A stretch of DNA of 64,000 nucleotides from Novosphingobium panipatense (GTDB lineage Bacteria > Pseudomonadota > Alphaproteobacteria > Sphingomonadales > Sphingomonadaceae). A program made the position numbers and the translations under genes. Positions 33,329 through 42,585 of the stretch are shown one piece after another. The DNA lies in NCBI RefSeq assembly GCF_002149965.1, contig NZ_MSQB01000001.1, positions 224,129 through 288,128 of the forward strand. Direction: 5' to 3'. The notes below the pieces were generated by a model. That model searched no databases, was not told where the DNA came from, and saw nothing but the letters and a program-made list of their open reading frames with translations. Each line of letters opens with the position of its first letter. Within the stretch, counting starts at the first letter, position 1.

Positions 33329-34984
33329 TCAGGACGAAATCCAGAGCGCGCCATAGGCGGGCAAGGCGGAGAGCGTCGCGTTATTGACTGCCAGCACTAC
33401 CTCGCCGGTGAGCGGCTCGGTAAGAGCAATCGGATCGGGCGAGAGGTTGAACAGGCAGCGCAGGCGCTGACCGCCTTGCGCGCGCTCGAAGGACAGCAGG
33501 GCGCCTTCGGCCTTGCAGTCCGTGAGCGGGCCATGACGAAGGGCGGGATGGCCCTTGCGCATGGCCAGCAGTTCTCGCGTGAAATGGAGCAGCGAGGCGG
33601 GATCGCTCTCCTGGACGGCCACCGCACGGGCAAGATTGCCGGACGAAAGCGGCAACCAAGGCGAGCCTGCGGTAAAACCGCCAAGGGGGGCGTCGTCCCA
33701 CGGCAGGGGCGTGCGGGCACCGTCGCGAGAGAGCGTGAGCGGCCAGTTGGCAATCGCTTCGGGGTCCTGCAGCTGTTCGAAAGGGATCTCGTCCTGGCCG
33801 AGGCCGAGTTCCTCGCCCTGATAGAGGATCACATTGCCGCGCAGGGCCATGAGCAGGGCCATCTTCACGCGCGCGAAAAGGTCGCGCTGCCGGGGATCGG
33901 ACGGGCCCCAGCGCGAGACGGCGCGCGGGGCGTCGTGGTTCTCGAAGGCCCAGCTCGGCCAGCCTCCGGTCTCATGGGGCGCGAGTTCCCAGCGCTGGAG
34001 CGTCTCGGCCACGAAGTCGGCGGTGAGGGCGGGGGCGTAGAGAAAGTCGAAGCCGTAGGCGCTGTTCAGGCGGTGGTCTCCGGCGGTATAGGCCCGGCGG
34101 TCTGCCTGCGGGTGATCGCCGCCGATCTCCGCGACGGTATGGACCGCGCCGAACTGGTCGCAAAGCGTGCGCAGCCGTTCGACGAAGCCGGTCATGTCCG
34201 GGTGGGACTGGCTGTAGGTCTTGAGCTGGAAATCGAACGGCCGGGTGCGGACCCGACCGTCGGTGGGGGCGGGCGGATTGTCGCGCAGCAGGGGATCGTG
34301 CATGGCATGGTTGAGCGCATCGAGGCGGAAGCCGTCCACCCCGCGCTCCAGCCAGAACCGCGCCGCGCCGAGCACCGCGTCCTGCACGGCGGGATTGTGC
34401 ATGTTGAGCTGCGGCTGCTCTTTCAGAAACGTATGCATGTAGTACTGGCGGCGGCGGGCGTCCCAGGTCCAGGCTGGGCCGCCGAATACCGATTGCCAGT
34501 TGCAGGGCGGCGTGCCGTCTTCCTTGGGATCGTGCCAGACATACCAGTCCGCCCTGGGATTGCCGCGATCGGAGCGGCTTTCCGCGAACCAGGGGTGGAG
34601 GTCCGAGGTATGGGCGTAGACCTGGTCGATGATGACCTTGAGGCCCAGGGCATGGGCATGGGCCACCAGCGCGTCGAAGTCCGCCATAGTGCCGAATATC
34701 GGGTCCACCCCGCAGTAGTCGGCCACATCGTAGCCGAAATCGCGCATCGGCGAGGTGAAGAAGGGCGATATCCAGATCGCGTCCACGCCGAGACGCGCCA
34801 CATGATGCAGGCGTCGGGTGATTCCGGCAAGGTCGCCCACGCCGTCGCCATTGCTGTCCTGAAAGCTGCGCGGATAGATCTGGTAGATCGCGGCGCCCTT
34901 CCACCAAGGCGTGCCGCATTCGCCGGACGCGCCTGCAAACGATGTGGAGGGAAGCGGGCCGTCTTGGGTTTCGGTCAGGCTCAT
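33329..34984 (-). CDS. GH13 alpha-glucosidase
   Basis: About 551 residues from the ATG at 34984, a cytoplasmic enzyme of family GH13 related to alpha-glucosidase and oligo-1,6-glucosidase. AIYQIYPRSFQDSNGDGVGD opens the barrel; catalytic segments are GVDGFRLDALNHAMHD (nucleophile aspartate), VHTVAEIGGDHP (acid/base glutamate) and AFENHDAPRAVSRW (transition-state aspartate with NHD). It has no signal peptide. It is divergent from glgP with a 229-bp gap, so it probably degrades short malto- or isomalto-oligosaccharides made during glycogen turnover. Longer upstream frame to 35137 is not needed. Confidence 0.9.
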   Translation of the reverse strand: MSLTETQDGPLPSTSFAGASGECGTPWWKGAAIYQIYPRSFQDSNGDGVGDLAGITRRLHHVARLGVDAIWISPFFTSPMRDFGYDVADYCGVDPIFGTMADFDALVAHAHALGLKVIIDQVYAHTSDLHPWFAESRSDRGNPRADWYVWHDPKEDGTPPCNWQSVFGGPAWTWDARRRQYYMHTFLKEQPQLNMHNPAVQDAVLGAARFWLERGVDGFRLDALNHAMHDPLLRDNPPAPTDGRVRTRPFDFQLKTYSQSHPDMTGFVERLRTLCDQFGAVHTVAEIGGDHPQADRRAYTAGDHRLNSAYGFDFLYAPALTADFVAETLQRWELAPHETGGWPSWAFENHDAPRAVSRWGPSDPRQRDLFARVKMALLMALRGNVILYQGEELGLGQDEIPFEQLQDPEAIANWPLTLSRDGARTPLPWDDAPLGGFTAGSPWLPLSSGNLARAVAVQESDPASLLHFTRELLAMRKGHPALRHGPLTDCKAEGALLSFERAQGGQRLRCLFNLSPDPIALTEPLTGEVVLAVNNATLSALPAYGALWISS

Positions 34985-35213
34985 GCGTACCTTCTGCGAA
35001 GCGGTTCGACCCATGCATACCATTGCCGTGGTCGCCGCGCGAATTTTTTGCGGCGCTGCACAATGGTGCTTGCCGCAAGGCGATGCTGTGCTAGCCATGA
35101 TGGCCAAGCACGGGAAAGCACGAAGCCCGCTTCGCACTGTCCCGGCTCTAAACTACGCTGATCGCTCGGCTTTTTTCCAAGGTACAGGCGGCGGCAAGAC
35201 CAGGAGTGTGCCC

Positions 35214-37643
35214 GTGGCTAGCGATCCTGTTTCCAGCAGCACGGCTGCGGTTCCCTCGGAAATGGACAAGCATATCGTGCGGGTGCTGCGCCAGCGCGTC
35301 GGCAAGGACGAACGCGCGGCCAAGCAGCATGACTGGTACACCGCCTCGATCCTCGCCCTGCGCGACGAGATCATCGAGAAGTGGATCGATTCCACCCGTC
35401 GCACTTACGATTCCGGCGGCAAGCGGGTCTATTACCTCTCGATGGAGTTCCTGATCGGGCGCCTGCTGCGCGATGCCCTTTCGAACATGGGCATGACCCG
35501 TGAGTTCGAGGCGGCCTTGCGCGCCCATGGCCTGGATCTTGCCGCGCTGGAGGAACTGGAACCCGACGCGGCGCTGGGTAACGGTGGCCTTGGGCGGCTT
35601 GCGGCCTGCTTCATGGAAAGCCTCGCTACGCTCGACATTCCGGCCTACGGCTACGGCATCCGCTACGTGAACGGCATGTTCCGCCAGCGCATCGATGACG
35701 GCTGGCAGGTGGAACTGCCCGAAACCTGGCTCGCCCACGGCAATCCGTGGGAATTCGAGCGTCTGGAAAGCACCTATCGCATTGGCTTCGGCGGCGAGGT
35801 CGTGGCCGAGGGCGACGGGGTGTTCTGGCATCCGGCCGAGCAGGTCGATGCAACCGCGATGGATACGCCGGTGGTGGGCTGGCGCGGCAAGCGGGTGAAT
35901 ACCCTGCGCCTCTGGACGGCGAGCCCGATCGACCCGCTTCGGCTGGACGCCTTCAACGCGGGCGACCATTTCGGCGCGCTGGCGGGGCAGGTGCGGGCGG
36001 ACAGCCTGGTGCGCGTGCTCTATCCCGCCGATTCCAGCCCCGCCGGGCAGGAACTGCGGCTGCGGCAGGAGTACTTCTTCACCGCCGCCTCGATCCAGGA
36101 CATCGTGCGCCGCCACGTCCAATACGAAGGCGATATCCGCACCCTGCCGGACAAGGCGGCGATCCAGCTCAACGACACCCATCCCTCGGTCGCCGTGGCC
36201 GAACTGATGCGGCTGCTGGTCGATACGCTGGGCCTTGAATTCAACGAGGCCTGGGACCTCTGCCGCCGCACGGTGTCCTATACCAATCACACGCTCCTGC
36301 CCGAGGCGCTGGAATCCTGGCCGCTGCCGCTGTTCGAGCGTCTGCTGCCGCGCCATATGCAGATCATCTATGCGATCAACAGCCGCGTCCTGCGCGAAGC
36401 GCGCAAGGCAGGGTGCAGCGATTCCGAAATCGCCGCGATCTCGCTGATCGACGAGGGCGGTGAGCGGCGGGTGCGCATGGCCAACCTGGCTTTCGTGGGC
36501 GCCCATTCGGTCAACGGCGTCGCCGCGCTCCACACCGATCTGATGAAGAAGACGGTCTTCGCCGACCTTCACAAGCTCTACCCGGACCGGATCAACAACA
36601 AAACCAACGGCGTCACGCCGCGCCGTTGGCTCCAGCAGTGCAATCCCGGCCTTACCCGCGTGATCCGGGAAGCGATCGGGGATGGTTTCCTGGACGATGC
36701 CGGGAAGCTGTCCGATCTCAACGCCTTCGCCGGAGACGGGCAGTTCGCGGAGCGCGTGGCCGAAGTGAAGCGGGCCAACAAGCTCGCGCTATCGGACTAC
36801 ATCAAGAAAACGATGGGCGTCCGCCTCGATCCCGATGCCCTGTTCGACGTGCAGATCAAGCGCATCCACGAATACAAGCGCCAGCTGCTCAACCTGATCG
36901 AGACGGTGGCGCTCTACGACCAGATCCGCAGCCACCCGGAGCGGGACTGGGTGCCGCGCGTGAAGATCTTCGCGGGGAAAGCCGCGCCGAGCTATCATAA
37001 CGCCAAGCTCGTCATCAAGCTCGCCAACGACATCGCCCGGCGCGTCAATGCCGACCCTTCGGTAGGCGGGCTGCTCAAGGTGGTCTTCGTGCCCAACTAC
37101 AACGTCAGCCTGGGCGAGCGGATCTTCCCGGCGGCGGATCTTTCCGAGCAAATCTCCACGGCGGGGATGGAGGCTTCCGGCACCGGCAACATGAAGTTCG
37201 CGCTCAACGGGGCGCTTACCATCGGTACGCTCGACGGCGCCAATGTCGAGATCAAGGAGCATGTCGGTGACGACAATATCGTGATCTTCGGCCTCACTGC
37301 CGAGGAAGTCGCCCACAAGCGCGCCAGCGGCTACAACCCGCGCGAAGTGATCGAGGGGTCGCGCGAACTCAGCCAGGCGCTCACCGCGATCGCCTCGGGC
37401 GTGTTCTCCCCGGACGAGCCCGATCGCTACAAGGACCTGATCGGGGGTATCCACGATCATGACTGGTTCATGTGCGCCGCCGATTTCGACAGCTATGCCG
37501 CCGCCCAGCGTTCCATCGACGCGCGCTGGGAAGACGTGGCCGGATGGCGCGCAACGGCGATCAGGAACATCGCCAATGTCGGTTGGTTCTCCTCGGATCG
37601 GACGATTTCCGAGTATGCCAAAGACATCTGGAAGGTCTCGTGA
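35214..37643 (+). CDS. glgP: Glycogen/starch phosphorylase
   Basis: About 809 residues from the GTG at 35214, placed 7 bp after AGGAG; upstream frame is open but overlaps the divergent gene. The sequence shows phosphorylase family hallmarks: VYYLSMEFLIGRLLRD, ALGNGGLGRLAACFMES, and the PLP-binding K661 in EASGTGNMKFALNG. It releases glucose-1-phosphate from glycogen in the cytoplasm. It is the first of five genes glgP-B-C-A-X on the plus strand. Its stop overlaps the GTG start of glgB by 3 bp. Regulation sites of the eukaryotic enzyme are not present. Gene identity is very secure. Confidence 0.97.
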   Translation: MASDPVSSSTAAVPSEMDKHIVRVLRQRVGKDERAAKQHDWYTASILALRDEIIEKWIDSTRRTYDSGGKRVYYLSMEFLIGRLLRDALSNMGMTREFEAALRAHGLDLAALEELEPDAALGNGGLGRLAACFMESLATLDIPAYGYGIRYVNGMFRQRIDDGWQVELPETWLAHGNPWEFERLESTYRIGFGGEVVAEGDGVFWHPAEQVDATAMDTPVVGWRGKRVNTLRLWTASPIDPLRLDAFNAGDHFGALAGQVRADSLVRVLYPADSSPAGQELRLRQEYFFTAASIQDIVRRHVQYEGDIRTLPDKAAIQLNDTHPSVAVAELMRLLVDTLGLEFNEAWDLCRRTVSYTNHTLLPEALESWPLPLFERLLPRHMQIIYAINSRVLREARKAGCSDSEIAAISLIDEGGERRVRMANLAFVGAHSVNGVAALHTDLMKKTVFADLHKLYPDRINNKTNGVTPRRWLQQCNPGLTRVIREAIGDGFLDDAGKLSDLNAFAGDGQFAERVAEVKRANKLALSDYIKKTMGVRLDPDALFDVQIKRIHEYKRQLLNLIETVALYDQIRSHPERDWVPRVKIFAGKAAPSYHNAKLVIKLANDIARRVNADPSVGGLLKVVFVPNYNVSLGERIFPAADLSEQISTAGMEASGTGNMKFALNGALTIGTLDGANVEIKEHVGDDNIVIFGLTAEEVAHKRASGYNPREVIEGSRELSQALTAIASGVFSPDEPDRYKDLIGGIHDHDWFMCAADFDSYAAAQRSIDARWEDVAGWRATAIRNIANVGWFSSDRTISEYAKDIWKVS

Positions 37644-39814
37644 AGCCACCCGAAAGCGCCATAGAAACCCTTCTGCAAGGCCTCAACGCCGATCCGTTTT
37701 CCCTTCTTGGCGTGCATTCCGGCCCGGACGGGGTCTATGCCCGTGCGATCCTGCCGGGGGCGGAAACGGTGGAGGCCTTCAGTCTGGACGGCCGCCGCCT
37801 CGGCATGCTGGGTCAGGTGGACGCGCGTTTCCTGTTCGAAGGCAAGCTGATGGGCAAGCCGCAGCCGATCCGCTACCGCTGTACGGCGGGCGATAGCGAC
37901 TGGCTGGTCACCGATCCCTATACGTTCGGGCCCGTGCTGGGCCCGGTGGACGATCTGCTGATCGCGCAGGGCACTCATTTCCGCCTGTTCGACAAGCTCG
38001 GCGCCCATATCATGCGCCACGAGGGCGCCAGCGGCGTTCATTTCGCGGTCTGGGCGCCGAATGCCCGATTGGTCAGCGTCGTGGGAGACTTCAACGACTG
38101 GGACCCGCGCCGCCATGTCATGCGCGACCGCAAGGACATCGGGGTCTGGGAAATCTTCATTCCCGATATCGCCGACTACCGCGCCTACAAGTATCACATC
38201 GTCGGCGCCGACGGCATGGTCCAGCCGCTCAAGGCCGATCCGTTCGCCTTCATGTCGGAAATCCGGCCCGCCACCGCCTCGATGACGGCGCATCCGGCCA
38301 AGCTCGATTGGGGGGATGAGGCACACCGTGCGCACTGGGCTTCGGTCGATCCGCGCAAGGTGCCGGTCTCGATCTACGAGGTCCATGCCGGGTCCTGGCA
38401 GCGGGATCGGTTCAACTGGTTCCTGAACTGGGACGATCTGGCCGACCGGCTGATCCCCTATGTGGTCGAGATGGGCTTCACCCATATCGAGTTCCTGCCG
38501 ATCAGCGAGCATCCCTACGATCCGTCCTGGGGCTATCAGGCGACCGGGCTCTACGCGCCCAGCGCGCGCTTCGGAGAGCCGGCCGGTTTCGCCCGCTTCG
38601 TGGACGGGGCGCACCGGGCCGGGATCGGCGTGATCCTGGACTGGGTACCCGCCCATTTCCCGACCGACGAGCATGGCCTCGTCCGCTTCGACGGCACCGC
38701 GCTTTACGAGCACAAGGACCCGCGGCTCGGCTTTCAGCCGGACTGGAACACGCTGATCTACAACTTCGGCAGGCGCGAGGTGCAGAGCTTCCTCGTCAAC
38801 AATGCCCTGTTCTGGGCGGATCGCTACCATGTCGACGGCCTCCGCGTGGATGCGGTCGCCTCGATGCTCTACCGCGACTATTCGCGCAAGGAGGGCGAAT
38901 GGATCCCCAATGCCCAGGGCGGGCGGGAGAACTGGGAAGCGGTGGAATTCCTGCGCGCCACCAACCGCGCCCTCTATGGCCAGCATCCCGGCGTCTTCAC
39001 CATTGCCGAGGAATCGACCGCCTGGCCGGGCGTCACCCAGCCTGCCTATGACGTGAAGGATGGCGGGCAGGCCACGTCGCTGGGCTTCGGCTTCAAGTGG
39101 AACATGGGCTTCATGCACGACACGCTGCGCTACATGGCGCGCGATCCGGTGCATCGCCGCTACCACCACGAGGACATCACCTTCGGCCTGATGTACGCCT
39201 TTTCCGAAAACTATGTCCTGCCGCTCAGCCATGACGAAGTGGTCCACGGCAAGGGCTCGCTGCTGAACAAGATGAGCGGCGACGACTGGCAGAAATTCGC
39301 GAACCTGCGGGCCTATTATGGCATGATGTGGGGCTATCCCGGCAAGAAGCTGCTGTTCATGGGGCAGGAGTTCGCCCAGCGCCGCGAATGGAGCGAGGAG
39401 CGCGCGCTGGATTGGGAACTGCGCGAGGCGCCGTCCCATGAGGGCGTCCGAAATCTCGTGAAGGATCTCAACCGCGTCTACCGCGAGAAGCCCGCGCTTC
39501 ACGGCGGCGATTGCGACGGCGGCGGTTTCGAATGGCTGGTCGTCGACGACAGCCAGAATTCCGTATTCGCCTGGCTGCGCAAGGCCGAAGGCGCCAGGCC
39601 GATCGCGGTGATCGCGAACATGACCCCGGCCATGCACACGGGCTATAGCCTGCCTCTGCCGCTCGAAGGAAAATGGAACGAAATTCTCAACAGCGATTCC
39701 CTTCATTACGGGGGAACCGGCAAGGGGAATTTGGGGCAGGTCAAGGCGGCGAACGGCCAGGCCGTGGTAACGCTGCCGCCCCTGGCGACGATCATGCTCG
39801 AATACGCCGGTTGA
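37640..39814 (+). CDS. glgB: 1,4-alpha-glucan branching enzyme
   Basis: About 724 residues from the GTG at 37640, overlapping the glgP stop (GTGA). An N-terminal CBM48/early beta-domain (residues 1-215, including [20 protein letters not shown]) precedes the GH13 barrel. Catalytic residues are D404 in [12 protein letters not shown] and E457 in [12 protein letters not shown], within one residue of the E. coli enzyme numbering, plus [11 protein letters not shown] for the third aspartate. It makes alpha-1,6 branches during glycogen synthesis. Full length. Translationally coupled to glgP and followed 28 bp later by glgC. Confidence 0.97.
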   Translation: MKPPESAIETLLQGLNADPFSLLGVHSGPDGVYARAILPGAETVEAFSLDGRRLGMLGQVDARFLFEGKLMGKPQPIRYRCTAGDSDWLVTDPYTFGPVLGPVDDLLIAQGTHFRLFDKLGAHIMRHEGASGVHFAVWAPNARLVSVVGDFNDWDPRRHVMRDRKDIGVWEIFIPDIADYRAYKYHIVGADGMVQPLKADPFAFMSEIRPATASMTAHPAKLDWGDEAHRAHWASVDPRKVPVSIYEVHAGSWQRDRFNWFLNWDDLADRLIPYVVEMGFTHIEFLPISEHPYDPSWGYQATGLYAPSARFGEPAGFARFVDGAHRAGIGVILDWVPAHFPTDEHGLVRFDGTALYEHKDPRLGFQPDWNTLIYNFGRREVQSFLVNNALFWADRYHVDGLRVDAVASMLYRDYSRKEGEWIPNAQGGRENWEAVEFLRATNRALYGQHPGVFTIAEESTAWPGVTQPAYDVKDGGQATSLGFGFKWNMGFMHDTLRYMARDPVHRRYHHEDITFGLMYAFSENYVLPLSHDEVVHGKGSLLNKMSGDDWQKFANLRAYYGMMWGYPGKKLLFMGQEFAQRREWSEERALDWELREAPSHEGVRNLVKDLNRVYREKPALHGGDCDGGGFEWLVVDDSQNSVFAWLRKAEGARPIAVIANMTPAMHTGYSLPLPLEGKWNEILNSDSLHYGGTGKGNLGQVKAANGQAVVTLPPLATIMLEYAG

Positions 39815-39842
39815 AGCGGCGACACGAAGGAGAGAGTGTGCA

Positions 39843-41105
39843 ATGAGGACGCCAACCGGATCGCCACTCGCGCGCGATGCCATGGCTTATGTTCTGGCAG
39901 GCGGCCGGGGTAGCCGCCTCGCCGAATTGACGGACAATCGCGCGAAGCCTGCGGTCTATTTCGGCGGGATGAGCCGGATCATCGATTTCGCACTGTCCAA
40001 CGCGATCAATTCGGGCATCCGCCGCATCGGCGTCGCCACCCAGTACAAGGCGCATAGCCTGATCCGGCACATGCAGCGTGCCTGGAACTTCATGCGCCCC
40101 GAACGCAACGAAAGCTTCGACATCCTTCCCGCCAGCCAGCGCATTTCCGAGCTGCTGTGGTACGAAGGCACCGCCGACGCCGTATTCCAGAACATCGACA
40201 TCATCGCTTCCTACAGCCCGAAATACATGGTGATCCTGGCGGGCGATCACATCTACAAGATGGATTACGAGCTGATGCTGCAACAGCACGTCAACTCGGG
40301 AGCGGATGTGACGGTGGGGTGCCTCGTCGTGCCGCGCAAGGATGCGACCGCCTTCGGCGTGATGCATGTCGACGAGAACGACGTGATTACCTCGTTCCTG
40401 GAGAAGCCGAAGGATCCGCCGTCGATTCCGGGCGATCCCGGACACGCGCTCGCCTCGATGGGCATCTATGTCTTCGATACCGAGTTCCTGTTCGAACAGC
40501 TGCGCCGCGATGCCGCCGACCCCGATTCCAAGCGCGATTTCGGCGGTGACATCATTCCCTACATCGTCAGGCACGGGAAGGCGCAGGCCCACCGCTTCAC
40601 CAATTCCTGCATCCGCGCCGCCGAGGAGATCGAGGAATACTGGCGCGACGTCGGCACCGTGGACGCCTATTTCGAGGCGAACCTCGACCTTACCGATACC
40701 GTGCCCAAGCTCGACATGTACGACCGGGACTGGCCGATCTGGACCGATACCGTCGTGGCGGCGCCTGCCAAGTTCGTCCATGACGAGGAAGGTCGACGGG
40801 GCCATGCGATATCTTCGCTGATCAGCCAGGACTGCATCGTCTCCGGCGCGCTCGCACGCCGCTCGCTGCTGTTCACCGGGGTGAAGATGGGCAGTTATTC
40901 CTCCGCCAACGAGGCCGTGATCCTGCCCTACTGCAACATCGGCCGTCACGCGCGCCTCTCGCGCGTGGTGATTGATTCCGGGGTGCGAATCCCCGAGGGG
41001 CTGGTGGTGGGGGAAGACCCCGAACTCGATGCCCGCCGGTTCCGCCGGACGGATAACGGCGTATGCCTGATCACCAAGCACATGATCGATCGGCTGGGCC
41101 TGTGA
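39843..41105 (+). CDS. glgC: Glucose-1-phosphate adenylyltransferase
   Basis: A 420-residue ADP-glucose pyrophosphorylase, the committed step of glycogen synthesis. It contains the nucleotide-binding [20 protein letters not shown], the [19 protein letters not shown] segment, [17 protein letters not shown], and a C-terminal left-handed beta-helix with repeated hexapeptides. The family's allosteric arginine/lysine area at the N-terminus is short. AAGGAGAGAG precedes the ATG. It lies between glgB and glgA in the glycogen operon. Confidence 0.97.
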   Translation: MRTPTGSPLARDAMAYVLAGGRGSRLAELTDNRAKPAVYFGGMSRIIDFALSNAINSGIRRIGVATQYKAHSLIRHMQRAWNFMRPERNESFDILPASQRISELLWYEGTADAVFQNIDIIASYSPKYMVILAGDHIYKMDYELMLQQHVNSGADVTVGCLVVPRKDATAFGVMHVDENDVITSFLEKPKDPPSIPGDPGHALASMGIYVFDTEFLFEQLRRDAADPDSKRDFGGDIIPYIVRHGKAQAHRFTNSCIRAAEEIEEYWRDVGTVDAYFEANLDLTDTVPKLDMYDRDWPIWTDTVVAAPAKFVHDEEGRRGHAISSLISQDCIVSGALARRSLLFTGVKMGSYSSANEAVILPYCNIGRHARLSRVVIDSGVRIPEGLVVGEDPELDARRFRRTDNGVCLITKHMIDRLGL

Positions 41106-41121
41106 GCAGGGACTGCGGGAA

Positions 41122-42585
41122 ATGCCGTTGAAAGTCCTGTCCGTAGCCTCCGAGGCCGTGCCGCTGGTCAAGACCGGGGGGCTGGCCGACGTGGTCGGCG
41201 CGCTGCCCGCTGCTCTGGCCGGGCACGGCGTGGAGATGACGACCCTGCTGCCAGGCTATCCTTCGGTCCTGAAGGGTCTGGGCCGCCTGCGCGCGGTTCA
41301 TGCCTGGGATTCGCTGCTGGGCGTTCCGGCGCGTCTGCTGGCGGGCAAGATCGGCGGTTACCCGCTGCTGGTGCTCGATGCGCCCGCGCTCTACGCCCGC
41401 GACGGTGCGCCTTATGCGGATGCGGCGGGACAGGACTGGGCCGACAACTGGCAGCGCTTTTCGGCTCTTGGGCGCGCCGCTGCCGATATCGCCGGGGGCG
41501 CCGTGGCGAGTCGCGGCACGGTACAGAAATTCGATCTGGTCCATGCGCACGACTGGCAGGCGGCCATGGCACCGGCCTACCTCCATTTCGCACCTTACGG
41601 CGGCGAGGGCGGTCGCGTCCCTTCGATTGTCACGATCCACAACATGGCGTTCCAAGGCTGGTTCGGCGCCGAGGTCTTCCCGCGCCTGGGTCTTCCGCAA
41701 GAGGCTTGGTCGATCGACGGCGTCGAGTATCACGGCGGCCTCGGCATGCTGAAGGCCGGGCTCGCCTGCGCCGATGCCGTGACCACGGTGAGCCCGACTT
41801 ACGCGCGCGAGATACGTTCGGCGGCGTTCGGCATGGGGCTGGAAGGCCTGATCGTGGCGCGGGGCAGGGCCGTCTCCGGCATTCTCAACGGAATCGACGC
41901 GGCGCAGTGGAATCCCGCTTCCGATCCTGCCCTGGTTTCTCCTTACGACGCTCGCAAGCTGGAACGGCGCAAGGCCAACAAGCGCGCGCTGGAGGCGGAG
42001 TTCGGGTTGGAGGCCGACGACGGCCCGCTCTTCATCGTCGTCACGCGGCTTACCTGGCAGAAGGGCATGGATGTCCTGCTGGAAGTGCTCGATCACCTCG
42101 TCGGGATCGGCGGGCGACTGGCGCTGCTGGGATCGGGCGATGCGGCTATCGAACAGGCTCTTCATGCCGCCGCTGCGCGCCATCCCGGCCGGGTCGCGGT
42201 CCGTATCGGTTACGACGAGGCGCTCTCGCACCGCATGCAGGGCGGGGGGGACGCCATTCTCGTGCCGTCGCGCTTCGAGCCTTGCGGGCTTACGCAGCTT
42301 TACGGATTAGCCTACGGCTGCATTCCAGTGGTGGCGCGAACCGGGGGGCTGGCCGATACCGTGATCGATGCCAATCCGGCCGCGCTCGCGGCAGGCGTCG
42401 CCACGGGCATCCAGTTCGACGGCGTGCATTACGACGCTTTCTCGGCGGTTCTCACGCGCTCTGTCGATCTCTACGGTCGCGCCGAGCAATGGCGAGCGAT
42501 CCAGAAAAACGCGATGAAGTGCGATTTCTCCTGGAAAGCGAGCGGACAAGCCTATGCAGATCTCTATCGCGCACTGATGGCATGA
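41122..42585 (+). CDS. glgA: Glycogen synthase (ADP-glucose type)
   Basis: A 487-residue GT5 glycosyltransferase that elongates alpha-1,4-glucan from ADP-glucose. The N-terminal Rossmann domain begins VLSVASEAVPLVKTGGLADV with the KTGGL substrate motif; HAHDWQ is in the middle and the C-terminal domain has SRFEPCGLTQLYGLAYGC, typical of bacterial glycogen synthases. Starts 16 bp after glgC. Its stop TGA overlaps the ATG of glgX by 4 bp. Secure assignment. Confidence 0.97.
   Translation: MPLKVLSVASEAVPLVKTGGLADVVGALPAALAGHGVEMTTLLPGYPSVLKGLGRLRAVHAWDSLLGVPARLLAGKIGGYPLLVLDAPALYARDGAPYADAAGQDWADNWQRFSALGRAAADIAGGAVASRGTVQKFDLVHAHDWQAAMAPAYLHFAPYGGEGGRVPSIVTIHNMAFQGWFGAEVFPRLGLPQEAWSIDGVEYHGGLGMLKAGLACADAVTTVSPTYAREIRSAAFGMGLEGLIVARGRAVSGILNGIDAAQWNPASDPALVSPYDARKLERRKANKRALEAEFGLEADDGPLFIVVTRLTWQKGMDVLLEVLDHLVGIGGRLALLGSGDAAIEQALHAAAARHPGRVAVRIGYDEALSHRMQGGGDAILVPSRFEPCGLTQLYGLAYGCIPVVARTGGLADTVIDANPAALAAGVATGIQFDGVHYDAFSAVLTRSVDLYGRAEQWRAIQKNAMKCDFSWKASGQAYADLYRALMA

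Noticed and set aside
37493..39883. 796-codon minus-strand open frame opposite glgB
   Set aside because: Antisense shadow of glgB, whose catalytic residues are all present on the plus strand.
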